64,000 nucleotides of DNA, from assembly GCF_009494395.1 (NCBI RefSeq), contig NZ_VZCB01000101.1, positions 140,680-204,679 on the forward strand, given 5' to 3'. Shown in pieces: positions 45,834 to 54,204 of this stretch (within the stretch, counting starts at the first letter, position 1; each line of letters begins with the position of its first letter). The notes below the pieces were generated by a model. It was not told where the DNA came from, did not search any database, and saw nothing but the letters and a program-made list of their open reading frames with translations. Made by a program: the position numbers and the translations under genes. The DNA comes from Segatella copri (GTDB lineage Bacteria > Bacteroidota > Bacteroidia > Bacteroidales > Bacteroidaceae).

Positions 45834-45876
45834 AAAAAGGATTGCAAACCTCATTATGAAGTATGCAATCCTTTTT
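45834..45876 (+). terminator. Bidirectional terminator between hrpB and the L33/L28 cluster
   Basis: AAAAAGGATTGCA (45834-45846) pairs with TGCAATCCTTTTT (45864-45876). T-runs exist on both strands. Confidence 0.83.
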
Positions 45877-45923
45877 AAATTTTATATCTTCTTCAGATGA
45901 ACTGAATACTCAATAGCTTGAGA

Positions 45924-46082
45924 TTAGTCCTTGAAGAAATCCTTAACAGCCTCGTTAGGTACCATCTTCTCATCGAAAACATAAGCACCAGTCTTAGGGC
46001 TCTTAACCATCTTGATAACCTTTGTATATGCGCGACCATCCATGTTACCTTCGTGGAGGGTAGCGACCGCTTTCTTTGCCAT
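45924..46082 (-). CDS. DUF4295 small basic protein
   Basis: A 52-residue protein starting MAKKAVATLHEG and ending 'NEAVKDFFKD'. DUF4295 proteins are short, basic, Bacteroidetes-specific and almost always encoded beside rpmG and rpmB, as here (45 bp after rpmG), so a ribosome-linked role is likely. The middle (KVIKMVKSPKTGAYVFDEKMV) is the conserved core. Confidence 0.9.
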   Translation of the reverse strand: MAKKAVATLHEGNMDGRAYTKVIKMVKSPKTGAYVFDEKMVPNEAVKDFFKD

Positions 46083-46127
46083 AGTCTATTAAAATTGATA
46101 AAATTGTTTATAAACTTGTAAGCTAGC

Positions 46128-46316
46128 TTACTTAATCTCCTTGTGAAGAGTCATCTTCTTAAGGATTGGGTTGTACTTCATCAACTCAAGACGCTCAGGA
46201 GTGTTCTTACGATTCTTAGTAGTCACGTAACGACTTGTACCTGGCATACCACTGTTCTTATGTTCAGTGCACTCGAGGATAACCTGTACTCTATTACCTT
46301 TTGCTTTCTTTGCCAT
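46128..46316 (-). CDS. rpmG: 50S ribosomal protein L33
   Basis: A 62-residue L33 with 'NRVQVILECTEHKNSG', 'YVTTKNRKNTPERLELMKYNP' and a basic C-terminus. Only one cysteine remains, so it is the zinc-free (C-minus) form. Confidence 0.95.
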   Translation of the reverse strand: MAKKAKGNRVQVILECTEHKNSGMPGTSRYVTTKNRKNTPERLELMKYNPILKKMTLHKEIK

Positions 46317-46321
46317 GATAT

Positions 46322-46585
46322 TTATTCTCCTATAACTTTAATGTCCTTCCAATCTACATAGCCCTTCTTCACTGCCTGATTAAGTGCAGCGTCAAGACCT
46401 ACTTTGTTAATAAGACGAAGACCAGCAGCGCTGATCTTGAGGCTAATCCAGCAACCCTCCTCTACATAGTAGAATTTCTTGCTGAAGAGGTTAACGTCAA
46501 AGCTTCTCTTTGTACGGTGCTTTGAGTGAGACACATTACAACCTAACTGTGCCTTCTTACCTGTAATTTGACAAATCTTAGACAT
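46322..46585 (-). CDS. rpmB: 50S ribosomal protein L28
   Basis: An 87-residue L28: 'CQITGKKAQLGCNVSHSKHRTKRSFDVNLF', 'ISLKISAAGLRLINKVGL'. It is the first gene of the rpmB-rpmG-DUF4295 operon, 5 bp from rpmG. Confidence 0.96.
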   Translation of the reverse strand: MSKICQITGKKAQLGCNVSHSKHRTKRSFDVNLFSKKFYYVEEGCWISLKISAAGLRLINKVGLDAALNQAVKKGYVDWKDIKVIGE

Positions 46586-46637
46586 TTCTATCTTTAATTT
46601 TCTAATTCGTTAATTATTACCTATTCCAAACAGAGTG

Positions 46638-46668
46638 CAAAATTACAAAATAATTCGGTAATAACAAA
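46638..46668 (-). promoter_or_regulatory. Promoter of the rpmB operon
   Basis: Minus-strand TTTG (46665-46668), 19 bp, then TAATTTTG (46638-46645). Confidence 0.78.
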
Positions 46669-46669
46669 A

Positions 46670-46703
46670 TAATCCCTAAAAGAACGGTGTCTTTTAAGGA
46701 TTA
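46670..46703 (-). terminator. Terminator of the cinA-type gene
   Basis: AATCCCTAAAAGA (46671-46683) pairs, with G/U, with TCTTTTAAGGATT (46690-46702). On the minus strand it is followed by ATTTTG. It lies immediately before the rpmB promoter. Confidence 0.68.
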
Positions 46704-46732
46704 TTAATACTTTATCTGCCAAAATTAGCAAT

Positions 46733-47245
46733 TTATGCCTCTTTTTTCAGTTCTTCTGTATGTTCCTTGAGGAAATCCAACATGCCCTTAAGCGCTGTAT
46801 TTGTGGCGATTGCGAGATTGATGTCACGACCGAAATCTTCTGTGAGTTTTACCACGCGAACATCATCCTTGTTGCCATAACCTACATAGATAGTTCCCAC
46901 AGGAATGGCTGGAGTACCACCTGTAGGACCAGCGCAACCTGTGGCTGAAATGGCGAAGTCTACATTCAGGGTCTTGATGGCACCCAGCACCATCTCTCTA
47001 GCCACTTCCTCGCAAACGGCAGTCTGCTCCTCCAGCACCTCATGGCTCACGCCCAGGAGATTCTCCTTCACCTCGTTGGTATAGCTTACTACGCCACCCT
47101 TGAAGTAATTGCTGGCACCTGGTAATGAGATGATTGCCTCGGCGATACGACCACCTGTGCAGCTCTCTGCTGTACCCACTGTCTTGTCACTGTTGTAGAG
47201 CATCTCCTGAATGCCCTTACTCAATATCTTTGTTTCAAATTCCAT
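46733..47245 (-). CDS. CinA C-terminal / NMN amidohydrolase (PncC-like)
   Basis: A 170-residue CinA-C protein with 'TVGTAESCTGGRIAEAIISLPGASNYFKGGVVSYTNEVKENLLGV' and 'ISATGCAGPTGGTPAIPVGTIYVG'. Stand-alone members deamidate nicotinamide mononucleotide for pyridine-nucleotide recycling. The N-terminal MoCF domain of full CinA is absent. It lies 27 bp downstream of tsaD, so it is probably co-transcribed. Confidence 0.92.
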   Translation of the reverse strand: MEFETKILSKGIQEMLYNSDKTVGTAESCTGGRIAEAIISLPGASNYFKGGVVSYTNEVKENLLGVSHEVLEEQTAVCEEVAREMVLGAIKTLNVDFAISATGCAGPTGGTPAIPVGTIYVGYGNKDDVRVVKLTEDFGRDINLAIATNTALKGMLDFLKEHTEELKKEA

Positions 47246-47272
47246 TCTGAATTAAAATATATAATGTATAAC

Positions 47273-48307
47273 TTACTTAAACGTTACTTTAGAATAAGCT
47301 GGCAGGTCGATGGTAGCGAACTCACCGTCACGATACTTGAAAGTGCCCACGCAGCCAATCATTGCCGCATTATCGGTGGTATAGCTGAACTTAGGGATAT
47401 AGATGGTCCAGCCAAAGCGCTTGGCATGATCGCGGAAGGCATTGCGGAGACCGTTGTTGGCACTCACGCCACCAGCCACAGCCACATGCTTGATGCCCGT
47501 CTGCTTCACAGCCATGCGGAGCTTCTTCATCAGGATATCCACGATGGTGAACTCAATGCTTGCAGCCAGGTCGAACTTGTTCTTCTCTACGAAGTCAGGA
47601 TCCGCAGCCACCCACTTGCGCAGACTGTAGAGGAAACTGGTCTTGAAGCCGGAAAAACTGTAGTTCAAGCCAGGGATGTGAGGTTCAGAGAAGCTGAAAG
47701 CCTTCGGATTACCCTGGCGGGCATACTTGTCTACGATAGGACCACCCGGATAGCCCCACTCCAATACCTTGGCACACTTGTCGATAGCCTCGCCAGCCGC
47801 GTCGTCGATGGTCTGTCCGAGCACTTCCATGTCGTTGTAGGCGTTCACCTTCACAATCTGCGAATTTCCACCGCTCACGAGGAGACAGATGAATGGGAAT
47901 GGAGGTGCACTCTGATCGTCATCGCTCTCCTTGATGAAATGTGCCATCACATGACCCTGCAGGTGGTTCACGTCAATCATCGGAATATTGAGCGAACGGG
48001 CGAAACCCTTGGCGAAGCTCACACCCACGAGGAGCGAACCCATCAATCCCGGACCACGGGTGAAGGCTACGGCAGAAAGATCTTCCTTTGTGATGCCGGC
48101 ACGGGCGATGGCCTGGTCTACGACAGGAACCACATTCTGCTGATGAGCGCGTGAAGCCAGCTCAGGCACCACACCACCGTAAGCTCTGTGAACTTCCTGG
48201 GAAGCGGTCACATTGCTCAGCAATACTCCGTTCTTGAGCACTGCGGCAGAGGTATCATCGCAGCTGCTCTCTATACCTAATATATATATATCCTTTTTTT
48301 CTTCCAT
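47273..48307 (-). CDS. tsaD: tRNA N6-threonylcarbamoyladenosine transferase (TsaD)
   Basis: A 344-residue Kae1/TsaD protein making t6A37. 'ILGIESSCDDTSAAVL', the metal-binding histidines in 'DVNHLQGHVMAH', 'LLVSGGNSQIV', 'GEAIDKCAKVLEWGYPGGP' and 'VAGGVSANNGLR' are present. Confidence 0.96.
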   Translation of the reverse strand: MEEKKDIYILGIESSCDDTSAAVLKNGVLLSNVTASQEVHRAYGGVVPELASRAHQQNVVPVVDQAIARAGITKEDLSAVAFTRGPGLMGSLLVGVSFAKGFARSLNIPMIDVNHLQGHVMAHFIKESDDDQSAPPFPFICLLVSGGNSQIVKVNAYNDMEVLGQTIDDAAGEAIDKCAKVLEWGYPGGPIVDKYARQGNPKAFSFSEPHIPGLNYSFSGFKTSFLYSLRKWVAADPDFVEKNKFDLAASIEFTIVDILMKKLRMAVKQTGIKHVAVAGGVSANNGLRNAFRDHAKRFGWTIYIPKFSYTTDNAAMIGCVGTFKYRDGEFATIDLPAYSKVTFK

Positions 48308-48334
48308 AATTCTATCGGGCTCAAGCCCCTTGTT

Positions 48335-49195
48335 TTAATGTGTAAGAATCTCCACACCGGTCTCTGTCATCACGAGGGTATGCTCCCACTGTGCAGATGG
48401 TTTCTCGTCACCGGTGATAACCTCCCATCCGTATGGATCATCAGCATCGATGAACACCTGCCAGGTTCCCATATTGATCATTGGCTCAATAGTGAATACC
48501 ATACCTGGAACAAGCAGCATGCCGGTACCGCGATGACCATAGTGGAGCACTTCAGGCTCCTCATGGAAATGAATGCCTACGCCATGACCGCAAAGATCAC
48601 GAACCACGCCATAGCCATACTTCTTGCAATGCTTCTCGATGGCATGGCCTATGTCGCCAACGAAGCTGTAAGGCTTGGCAGCCTCCATACCAATCTCCAG
48701 ACACTCCTTAGCCACGCGTACCAGCTGCTCCTTTTCAGGAGTAGTCTTGCCGCCTACGATAAACATACGGCTGGCATCAGCATAGTAACCGTCCACGATG
48801 GTAGTCATGTCCACATTGATGATGTCGCCCTCTTCGAGAACATCCTCTTCCTTTGGAATACCATGGCAAACTACCTCGTTGATAGAAGTACAAACACTCT
48901 TAGGATAGCCCTCATAGTTGAGGCAGGCAGGAATCGCATTGTGATCCTTGCAGTACTGCATGCAAAGGTCATCGATTTCCTGTGTATTGATACCTGGACG
49001 AATCATCTCGGCTACAGCGTCGAGACAACCGGTATTGACGACGCCGCTCTTGCGGATGCCCTCAATCTGTTCAGGAGTCTTAATCAAGTCGCGGGTAGGA
49101 ACCAGCTTACCCTTATTTTCCCAAAACATCACCTGCTTGTCGAGCTCAGTAAGAGGCTGTCCAGGCAAGCAATGCCATCTCTTTTTCTTAACCAT
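48335..49195 (-). CDS. map: Methionine aminopeptidase type I
   Basis: A 286-residue enzyme that removes initiator methionine. Metal ligands are visible in 'INVDMTTIVDGYYADASRMFIVGG' (two Asp), 'GHGVGIHFHEEPEV' (His) and 'FTIEPMI' (Glu), with a final Glu in 'SAQWEHTLVMTETG'. An extra N-terminal segment of about 40 residues (KKKRWHCLPGQPLTELDKQVMFWENKGKLV) precedes the catalytic domain. It has its own promoter. Confidence 0.95.
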   Translation of the reverse strand: MVKKKRWHCLPGQPLTELDKQVMFWENKGKLVPTRDLIKTPEQIEGIRKSGVVNTGCLDAVAEMIRPGINTQEIDDLCMQYCKDHNAIPACLNYEGYPKSVCTSINEVVCHGIPKEEDVLEEGDIINVDMTTIVDGYYADASRMFIVGGKTTPEKEQLVRVAKECLEIGMEAAKPYSFVGDIGHAIEKHCKKYGYGVVRDLCGHGVGIHFHEEPEVLHYGHRGTGMLLVPGMVFTIEPMINMGTWQVFIDADDPYGWEVITGDEKPSAQWEHTLVMTETGVEILTH

Positions 49196-49223
49196 TGTCT
49201 TGTTATTTTAATATTTGCGACTG

Positions 49224-49254
49224 CAAAAGTACATCATTTATTGCAGAATGCAAA
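49224..49254 (-). promoter_or_regulatory. Promoter of map
   Basis: Minus-strand TTTG (49251-49254), 19 bp, then TACTTTTG (49224-49231). Confidence 0.83.
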
Positions 49255-49296
49255 ATAAAATGGTAATTATTTGCAATTGGGCTGCAAATAATCACC
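49255..49296 (-). terminator. Terminator of the HAD phosphatase gene
   Basis: GGTAATTATTTGCA (49262-49275) pairs with TGCAAATAATCACC (49283-49296), one mismatch. The minus-strand side continues ATTTTATTTT and then directly the map -33 box. Confidence 0.75.
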
Positions 49297-49329
49297 ATAA
49301 ATTGTTACTTCAATTCGATACCCAAAACG

Positions 49330-49950
49330 TTACTTCAGATAATCGTAGATCTTGTCGCACCAGTCTTCCCCGTTCTGCGGACAATAGGTGAACAAGCCCA
49401 GTTCCGAGGCAGCGCAGCAGTTACGCGGACCGTCATCGATGAAGAGACATTCCTCAGGCATCGTCTGCTCCTGTCCCAGCACATAGCGGAAGAAGTTCTC
49501 GTCCGGCTTCATGTATTTCACCTCATAGCTGCGATACATCGCATCAAAATAGTCACCGATAGGATGACCGTCGCCGGAGAAAGCCTCGCTGTCTACCCAA
49601 GCCGATACGTAGGGATTGGTATTGCTGAGGAGCACCACGCGATAGCCCTGTTCCTTCAGTTTTCTGAGCGCCATGAGATTGCGGGCTGGCACCTCTTTCA
49701 TATAGCCCAGCCAGCAGTGCTGCAGCTCTTCGAAGCTCACCTCTCTGCCCAGCTTTTCGCTCACCATCCGGCGATATTCTTCTTCAGAGATTTTTCCCTC
49801 TTCCAGCTGACCGTTCAAGCCCACCTGCTTGTAGGGGTCCATCTTTTCGGCAAACTCCTTCATTCCCAACTCAACAAAGCGTTTGCCTGCCTTATTCTCG
49901 TCGAGGGTGATGATAACGCCACCCATATCAAAAATAACTGTCTTGATCAT
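49330..49950 (-). CDS. HAD-superfamily phosphatase (HAD-IA type)
   Basis: A 206-residue haloacid-dehalogenase-like hydrolase: motif I 'VIFDMGGVII' (second acidic residue replaced by Gly, as in the YihX/epoxide-hydrolase-N-like branch), motif II 'VVLLSNTNP', motif III lysine in 'VKYMKPDENFFRYVL', motif IV 'ECLFIDDGPRN'. Such enzymes dephosphorylate small sugar or nucleotide phosphates; the substrate is not known. The missing second Asp may mean low phosphatase activity. Confidence 0.9.
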   Translation of the reverse strand: MIKTVIFDMGGVIITLDENKAGKRFVELGMKEFAEKMDPYKQVGLNGQLEEGKISEEEYRRMVSEKLGREVSFEELQHCWLGYMKEVPARNLMALRKLKEQGYRVVLLSNTNPYVSAWVDSEAFSGDGHPIGDYFDAMYRSYEVKYMKPDENFFRYVLGQEQTMPEECLFIDDGPRNCCAASELGLFTYCPQNGEDWCDKIYDYLK

Positions 49951-49982
49951 AATTATCCTAAAAACATTTGTATTCTTATCTT

Positions 49983-52787
49983 TTAGAACAGCTCCAGCTT
50001 GTTCTTTCTTGCTTCTTCAAGCGATGCTATCTTAGCCTGCTGCTCATGATATTCGTTGCGGAGGCGCTCATAGCGCTCATCCAGCTCTGCCACGAACTTA
50101 GGGCATTCGGTCTCATTGAGGAAACGGGTGCAGATGCCGGCATTGAGCGAAGCATCCTTCACCCAGATAACCGGACCGTCATATACCGGGGCTATCTTCA
50201 GCGCCACATGAAGCTCGCTCGTCGTGGCTCCACCCACCATGATAGGGATGCGGAGACCCGCCTTCTGCATTTCCTTCGCCACATGCACCATCTCCTCGAG
50301 CGATGGCGTAATCAGGCCGCTCAGTCCGATGGCATCCACCTTTTCCTCTATCGCCTTCTTCACGATCTGTTCGGCAGGAACCATGACGCCCAGATCGATG
50401 ATGTCGAAGTTGTTGCACGACATCACAACGCATACGATGTTCTTGCCGATGTCGTGGACATCTCCCTTCACCGTAGCCATCAGTATCTTGCCAGCCGAGG
50501 TACTGCCACCCTGTTTCTCTGCCTCGATATGAGGCTGGAGGATAGAAACAGCCGATTTCATCGTACGTGCGGTCTTCACCACCTGCGGCAGGAACATCTC
50601 ACCCCTGCCGAAGAGTTCGCCAACAAGGTTCATACCGTCCATCAGCGGACCCTCAATAACGTTCACCGCATGCGGATACTTCTGCAACGCTTCGTCGATA
50701 TCCGGCTGCAGGAACTCGGTGATGCCCTTCTGCAGCGCATACTTCAAACGCTCCTCAACCGGCTGTTTTCTCCATTCCGGAGCCGCCGGCTTCTTCACCG
50801 GAGCGCCACCAGCCTTGGCAGCTGCCTTGGCTGCATCTGCCTTCGCCTTGATTTCGGCCGCCAGCTCGATAAGGTCATCAGCAGCACCCTTTCTGCGGTT
50901 CAGCACCACGTCCTCGATGAGTTCAAGCTGTTCTTTAGGTATCTTGTCGTAATCCATTCTCGCCTTGGCATTTACGATACCGAAGTCCATGCCCACTTTC
51001 TGGGCGTGATGCAGGAAGACGCAATGGATGGCTTCACGGATATAGGTGTTGCCTCGGAATGAGAACGAGAGGTTACTGACACCACCGCTCACGTGGGCCC
51101 CAGGCAGATTCTGATGAATCCACTCGGTGGCACGGATGAATTCCACGGCATAGTTGTCGTGCTCCTCCATACCCGTAGCAATGGCGAGTACGTTAGGGTC
51201 AAAGATGATGTCGAGCGGATTCATGCCCAGCTTGTCCACCAGCAGTCGGTAAGCACGCTCGGCTATCTCGATGCGGCGCTCAAAGGTAGTTGCCTGACCC
51301 ACTTCATCGAAGCACATCACCACCACGGCAGCGCCATATCGCATCACGTCCCTGGCATGCGAGAGGAATACCTCCTCACCCTCCTTCAGCGAGATGGAAT
51401 TGACGATGCACTTGCCCTGGCAGCATTTCAGTCCAGCCAGGATCACCTCCCATTTAGAGGAGTCTATCATCACCGGAACCTTGGCTATCTCCGGCTCAGC
51501 CGCTATCATATTGAGGAAGTTCACCATCTCAGCCTTCGCATCCAGCAGTCCGTCGTCCATATTGACGTCTACCACGGCAGCTCCGTCAGCCACCTGCTTG
51601 CGTGCGATACCGATGGCTTCCTCATAACCTTTTTCATTAATCAAACGCAGGAACTTCCTGCTACCAGCCACGTTACAGCGCTCACCCACGTTCACGAACC
51701 TGCTGGCGTCCACCGGCAGATGAACGGAATCATCGACCTGCAGAAGGTCCAGCCCCGAGAGCCACATATACTTAGGCTTCTCCACCACCTGATGCGGCTT
51801 CTTTCCTTCAGCCAATCGGGCATAATGAGCGATAAATTCGGGACTTGTGCCACAGCAGCCGCCGATGATGTTCACGATGCCTTCATCGATGAATTCGGCG
51901 ATTTTCGGAGCCATCGACTCAGCCGTCTCATCATATTCACCCATTTCGTTAGGCAGGCCGGCATTAGGATGGGCACTGATATAATAAGGTGCCACCTTGG
52001 CAAGATGCTCGATAAACGGCTTCATCTGAGGCGCACCGAAGGCGCAGTTCATGCCCACGGAGAAGATAGGATAAGGCGAGAGCGAGGCTAGGAAAGCATC
52101 CACCGTCTGACCGCTCAGGGTTCTGCCAGCCAGGTCGCTCACCGTCAGACTGATCATGATAGGCAGCTCCACCCCATGTTTCTTCATCATGGTGATGGCA
52201 GCATCAATCATCGCCTTGCAGTTGAGCGTATCAAAGATGGTTTCGATGAGAATCACGTCCGCACCACCCTCTATGAGACCATCCACCTGTTCGCAGACAT
52301 CGGTGAAGAGTTCATCGTATGTAATCTCGCGGGCGGCAGGGTTGCTGACGTCCGGACTCATGGAGCAAGTCTTGTTGGTTGGTCCCACGTCTCCGGCAAC
52401 GAAGCGTGGCTTGTCGGGTGTAGAAAACTTATCACATTCGATGCGCGCCAGCCGTGCGCCCTCGAACGCCATTTCTCGTGCGCAGTCTTCCAGGTGATAA
52501 TCAGCCTGCGAGATGCGCTGGCACGAGAAGGTATTGGCTGTGATGATATCAGCACCAGCCTCCAGGTAACGTCGGTAGATGTCCGAGATGACATCAGGTC
52601 GGGTAATATTGAGCATGTCGTTGTTGCCCTTCATCATTCCCGGCACATCGCGGAACCGCTCGCCACGGAAGTCGTCCTCGGTCAGATTATATTTCTGAAT
52701 CTCCGTACCCATGGCACCGTCAAGAATCAGAATCTTCTTTTCACATTGAGCTTTAAACTTTGAACTTTGAACTTTATGATTTGTCAT
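49983..52787 (-). CDS. metH: Cobalamin-dependent methionine synthase, without activation domain
   Basis: A 934-residue MetH: homocysteine domain (about 15-330; zinc cysteines in 'GMNCAFGA' and 'GGCCGTSPEF'), folate domain ('FVNVGERCNVAGSRKF', 'DVNMDDGLLDA'), cap and B12 domain ('MATVKGDVHDIGKNIV' with DxHxxG, 'GLSGLITPSLEEMV'). It ends just after the B12 domain; the AdoMet-binding reactivation domain of 1200-residue MetH is missing. The first 16 residues (MTNHKVQSSKFKAQCE) are encoded by a dispersed DNA repeat, and no alternative start exists before the conserved 'KILILDGAMGTEIQ'. Confidence 0.94.
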   Translation of the reverse strand: MTNHKVQSSKFKAQCEKKILILDGAMGTEIQKYNLTEDDFRGERFRDVPGMMKGNNDMLNITRPDVISDIYRRYLEAGADIITANTFSCQRISQADYHLEDCAREMAFEGARLARIECDKFSTPDKPRFVAGDVGPTNKTCSMSPDVSNPAAREITYDELFTDVCEQVDGLIEGGADVILIETIFDTLNCKAMIDAAITMMKKHGVELPIMISLTVSDLAGRTLSGQTVDAFLASLSPYPIFSVGMNCAFGAPQMKPFIEHLAKVAPYYISAHPNAGLPNEMGEYDETAESMAPKIAEFIDEGIVNIIGGCCGTSPEFIAHYARLAEGKKPHQVVEKPKYMWLSGLDLLQVDDSVHLPVDASRFVNVGERCNVAGSRKFLRLINEKGYEEAIGIARKQVADGAAVVDVNMDDGLLDAKAEMVNFLNMIAAEPEIAKVPVMIDSSKWEVILAGLKCCQGKCIVNSISLKEGEEVFLSHARDVMRYGAAVVVMCFDEVGQATTFERRIEIAERAYRLLVDKLGMNPLDIIFDPNVLAIATGMEEHDNYAVEFIRATEWIHQNLPGAHVSGGVSNLSFSFRGNTYIREAIHCVFLHHAQKVGMDFGIVNAKARMDYDKIPKEQLELIEDVVLNRRKGAADDLIELAAEIKAKADAAKAAAKAGGAPVKKPAAPEWRKQPVEERLKYALQKGITEFLQPDIDEALQKYPHAVNVIEGPLMDGMNLVGELFGRGEMFLPQVVKTARTMKSAVSILQPHIEAEKQGGSTSAGKILMATVKGDVHDIGKNIVCVVMSCNNFDIIDLGVMVPAEQIVKKAIEEKVDAIGLSGLITPSLEEMVHVAKEMQKAGLRIPIMVGGATTSELHVALKIAPVYDGPVIWVKDASLNAGICTRFLNETECPKFVAELDERYERLRNEYHEQQAKIASLEEARKNKLELF
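52751..52781 (-). repeat. AATCATAAAGTTCAAA-type repeat encoding the MetH N-terminus
   Basis: Minus-strand AATCATAAAGTTCAAA plus GTTCAAAG, in frame with metH. The same 5' core is found at 1694-1740 (plus strand) and 59881-59919 (minus strand). Confidence 0.75.
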
Positions 52788-52874
52788 ATTATCCTAAAAA
52801 CTTAAATAATGAAGAGTATTTAAACATCGAGAAAAGAACCGCCCGAAATGACTAACATCATTAAAAGATGCATT

Positions 52875-52912
52875 TCATAAAGTTCAACGTTCAAATCTCA
52901 ACGTTCAAAGTC
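52875..52912. repeat. TTCAACGTTCAAA-type variant repeat between smpB and metH
   Basis: TCATAAAGTTCAACG, TTCAAATCTCAACG and TTCAAAGTCT follow one another; a variant of the repeat found 100 bp away within metH. Confidence 0.6.
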
Positions 52913-53392
52913 TTAAAAGTGCTTTATGGCTCTATCCATTTCTCTTCTGTCCTCTTTCTCCTTCAGGGTCTGACGCTTGTCATACTCCTTCTTACCCTTG
53001 CAGAGAGCGATATCCACCTTGGCACGGCCCTTGTCATCGATGAAGATGAGCGTAGGGACGATGGTGAAGCCCGGCTGCTTGCTGTCCTCCTCCAGTCGGC
53101 GCAGTTCGCGCTTGGTAAGGAGCAGCTTGCGGTCTCTGCGCGCCTCGTGGTTGCCGAACGAGCCGTAGAAGTAAGGAGAGATGTTCATTCCCTTCACCCA
53201 GAGCTCGCCCTGATAGAAATCGCAGTAGCAGTCTACCAGCGATGCCTTACCGCCACGGATAGACTTAATCTCAGTACCCGTGAGCACGATGCCCGCGGTA
53301 TAGGTGTCAACGAAGAAGTATTCGAACGAAGCCTTCTTGTTGCGTATCTGTATCGGACTCTTCTTTCGGAGTTCCTGTTCTTGCTTGTTCAT
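52913..53392 (-). CDS. smpB: SsrA-binding protein SmpB
   Basis: A 159-residue SmpB, the partner of tmRNA in rescue of stalled ribosomes. 'NKKASFEYFFVDTYTAGIVLTGTEIKSIRGGKASL', 'NISPYF', 'RDRKLLLTKRELRRL' and a basic C-terminal tail (KEKEDRREMDRAIKHF) are present. The ATG at 53392 starts the domain; the upstream in-frame extension is AT-rich repeat sequence. The ssrA gene is not in the window. Confidence 0.95.
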   Translation of the reverse strand: MNKQEQELRKKSPIQIRNKKASFEYFFVDTYTAGIVLTGTEIKSIRGGKASLVDCYCDFYQGELWVKGMNISPYFYGSFGNHEARRDRKLLLTKRELRRLEEDSKQPGFTIVPTLIFIDDKGRAKVDIALCKGKKEYDKRQTLKEKEDRREMDRAIKHF

Positions 53393-53402
53393 ATATATAA
53401 TA

Positions 53403-53462
53403 ATGTATAATTTATAATGAATAATGAATAATGAAAAATAATCACTAATCAATAATCACTAC
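53403..53462. repeat. AATGAATAATGA / TAATCACTAATCA word repeat
   Basis: The smpB leader is made of tandem short words (ATAATGAATAATGA, then AATCACTAATCAATAATCACT). The second word recurs as three 14-bp units at 60602-60650. Confidence 0.6.
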
Positions 53463-53962
53463 TCGATAGTAGCGAAGTTCTCGATATGCTCATCGATGTA
53501 GAACGCCACCTTGCTGGTCCATTCCTCCTCATTTTCAACGAATTCATCGTCGAAATCATCAAATTCCGGAAACTTCTCGTAGAGCGCCATGAATTCCTCA
53601 TCGCTCATCTCGCCCTCAATATCCTCATGATGGCTCTTATATAGGAAATGGCTCTTCTTGATGAGCTTCGACAGCTCCACCAGCCCCCAGTTGCGGAACG
53701 CCTTGTCCGTAGGATTCTTCCATAGGAAGGCGCCATAGCCGTTGTGGATGAGCTGTATCATGCCCCCATCCATCATCTCCTCGTGCAGGGTGTCCCACGC
53801 CAGGAGCGTAATCTGGTCGCTGTTCAGCTCAGCCATGTTCTGGGCAGTAAGCTCCCCGCCTATCGCCTCCCGGATGGCATCTACAAACGCCTTCACAAAA
53901 TCGTCCATGCCCGCTTCGGCAGCCTGCTGAAGCACGGCATCCTTTATCTTAACTTCGATCAT
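53459..53962 (-). CDS. DMP19 family (DUF4375) protein
   Basis: A 167-residue acidic protein with the DUF4375 core 'LNSDQITLLAWDTLHEEMMDGGMIQLIHNGYGAFLWKNPTDKAFRNWGL'. Neisserial DMP19 is a DNA mimic that binds a transcription factor; this protein is also very acidic at the C-terminus (EFDDFDDEFVENEEEW), which fits such a mimic, but the role here is inference. A -7 element TATCTTTG (53992-53999) lies 30 bp upstream. Confidence 0.82.
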   Translation of the reverse strand: MIEVKIKDAVLQQAAEAGMDDFVKAFVDAIREAIGGELTAQNMAELNSDQITLLAWDTLHEEMMDGGMIQLIHNGYGAFLWKNPTDKAFRNWGLVELSKLIKKSHFLYKSHHEDIEGEMSDEEFMALYEKFPEFDDFDDEFVENEEEWTSKVAFYIDEHIENFATIE

Positions 53963-54094
53963 AATCTACAAAAATTGCTATTTTTAGTTTGCAAAGATAC
54001 ATGAAATTGTGCATAAACCCAAGAAAAAATCTAAATATTAGGTTAAAGAGTTAAAAAGAATACTCATTTTTAGGTATTTTCCGGATTTTTTTTG

Positions 54095-54102
54095 TACTTT
54101 TG
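54095..54102 (+). promoter_or_regulatory. -7 element of the NifU-like/GGGtGRT operon
   Basis: TACTTTTG; it would give a leader of about 100 nt. The -33 position is a poor match. Confidence 0.5.
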
Positions 54103-54204
54103 TGGTCGGAAATCATGTCGTAAGACAGATGTTTCAGCAAACAAAGTGAAATCACTATAAGGATTTATACTTATATATATTCATTAATATAAAATTTAGC
54201 GAAT

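Noticed and set aside
47264..48154. A 296-codon plus-strand frame opposite tsaD
   Set aside because: It mirrors the codons of TsaD, which has all family motifs; the antisense product is His-rich and unlike a protein.
49968..51062. A 364-codon open frame on the plus strand opposite metH
   Set aside because: It is antisense to the conserved B12 and folate domains of metH and has no recognisable domain or promoter.
52788..52912. A possible cobalamin or SAM riboswitch upstream of metH
   Set aside because: The leader is only about 125 bp, contains a word repeat, and shows no B12 box or SAM-box pattern that I can recognise.
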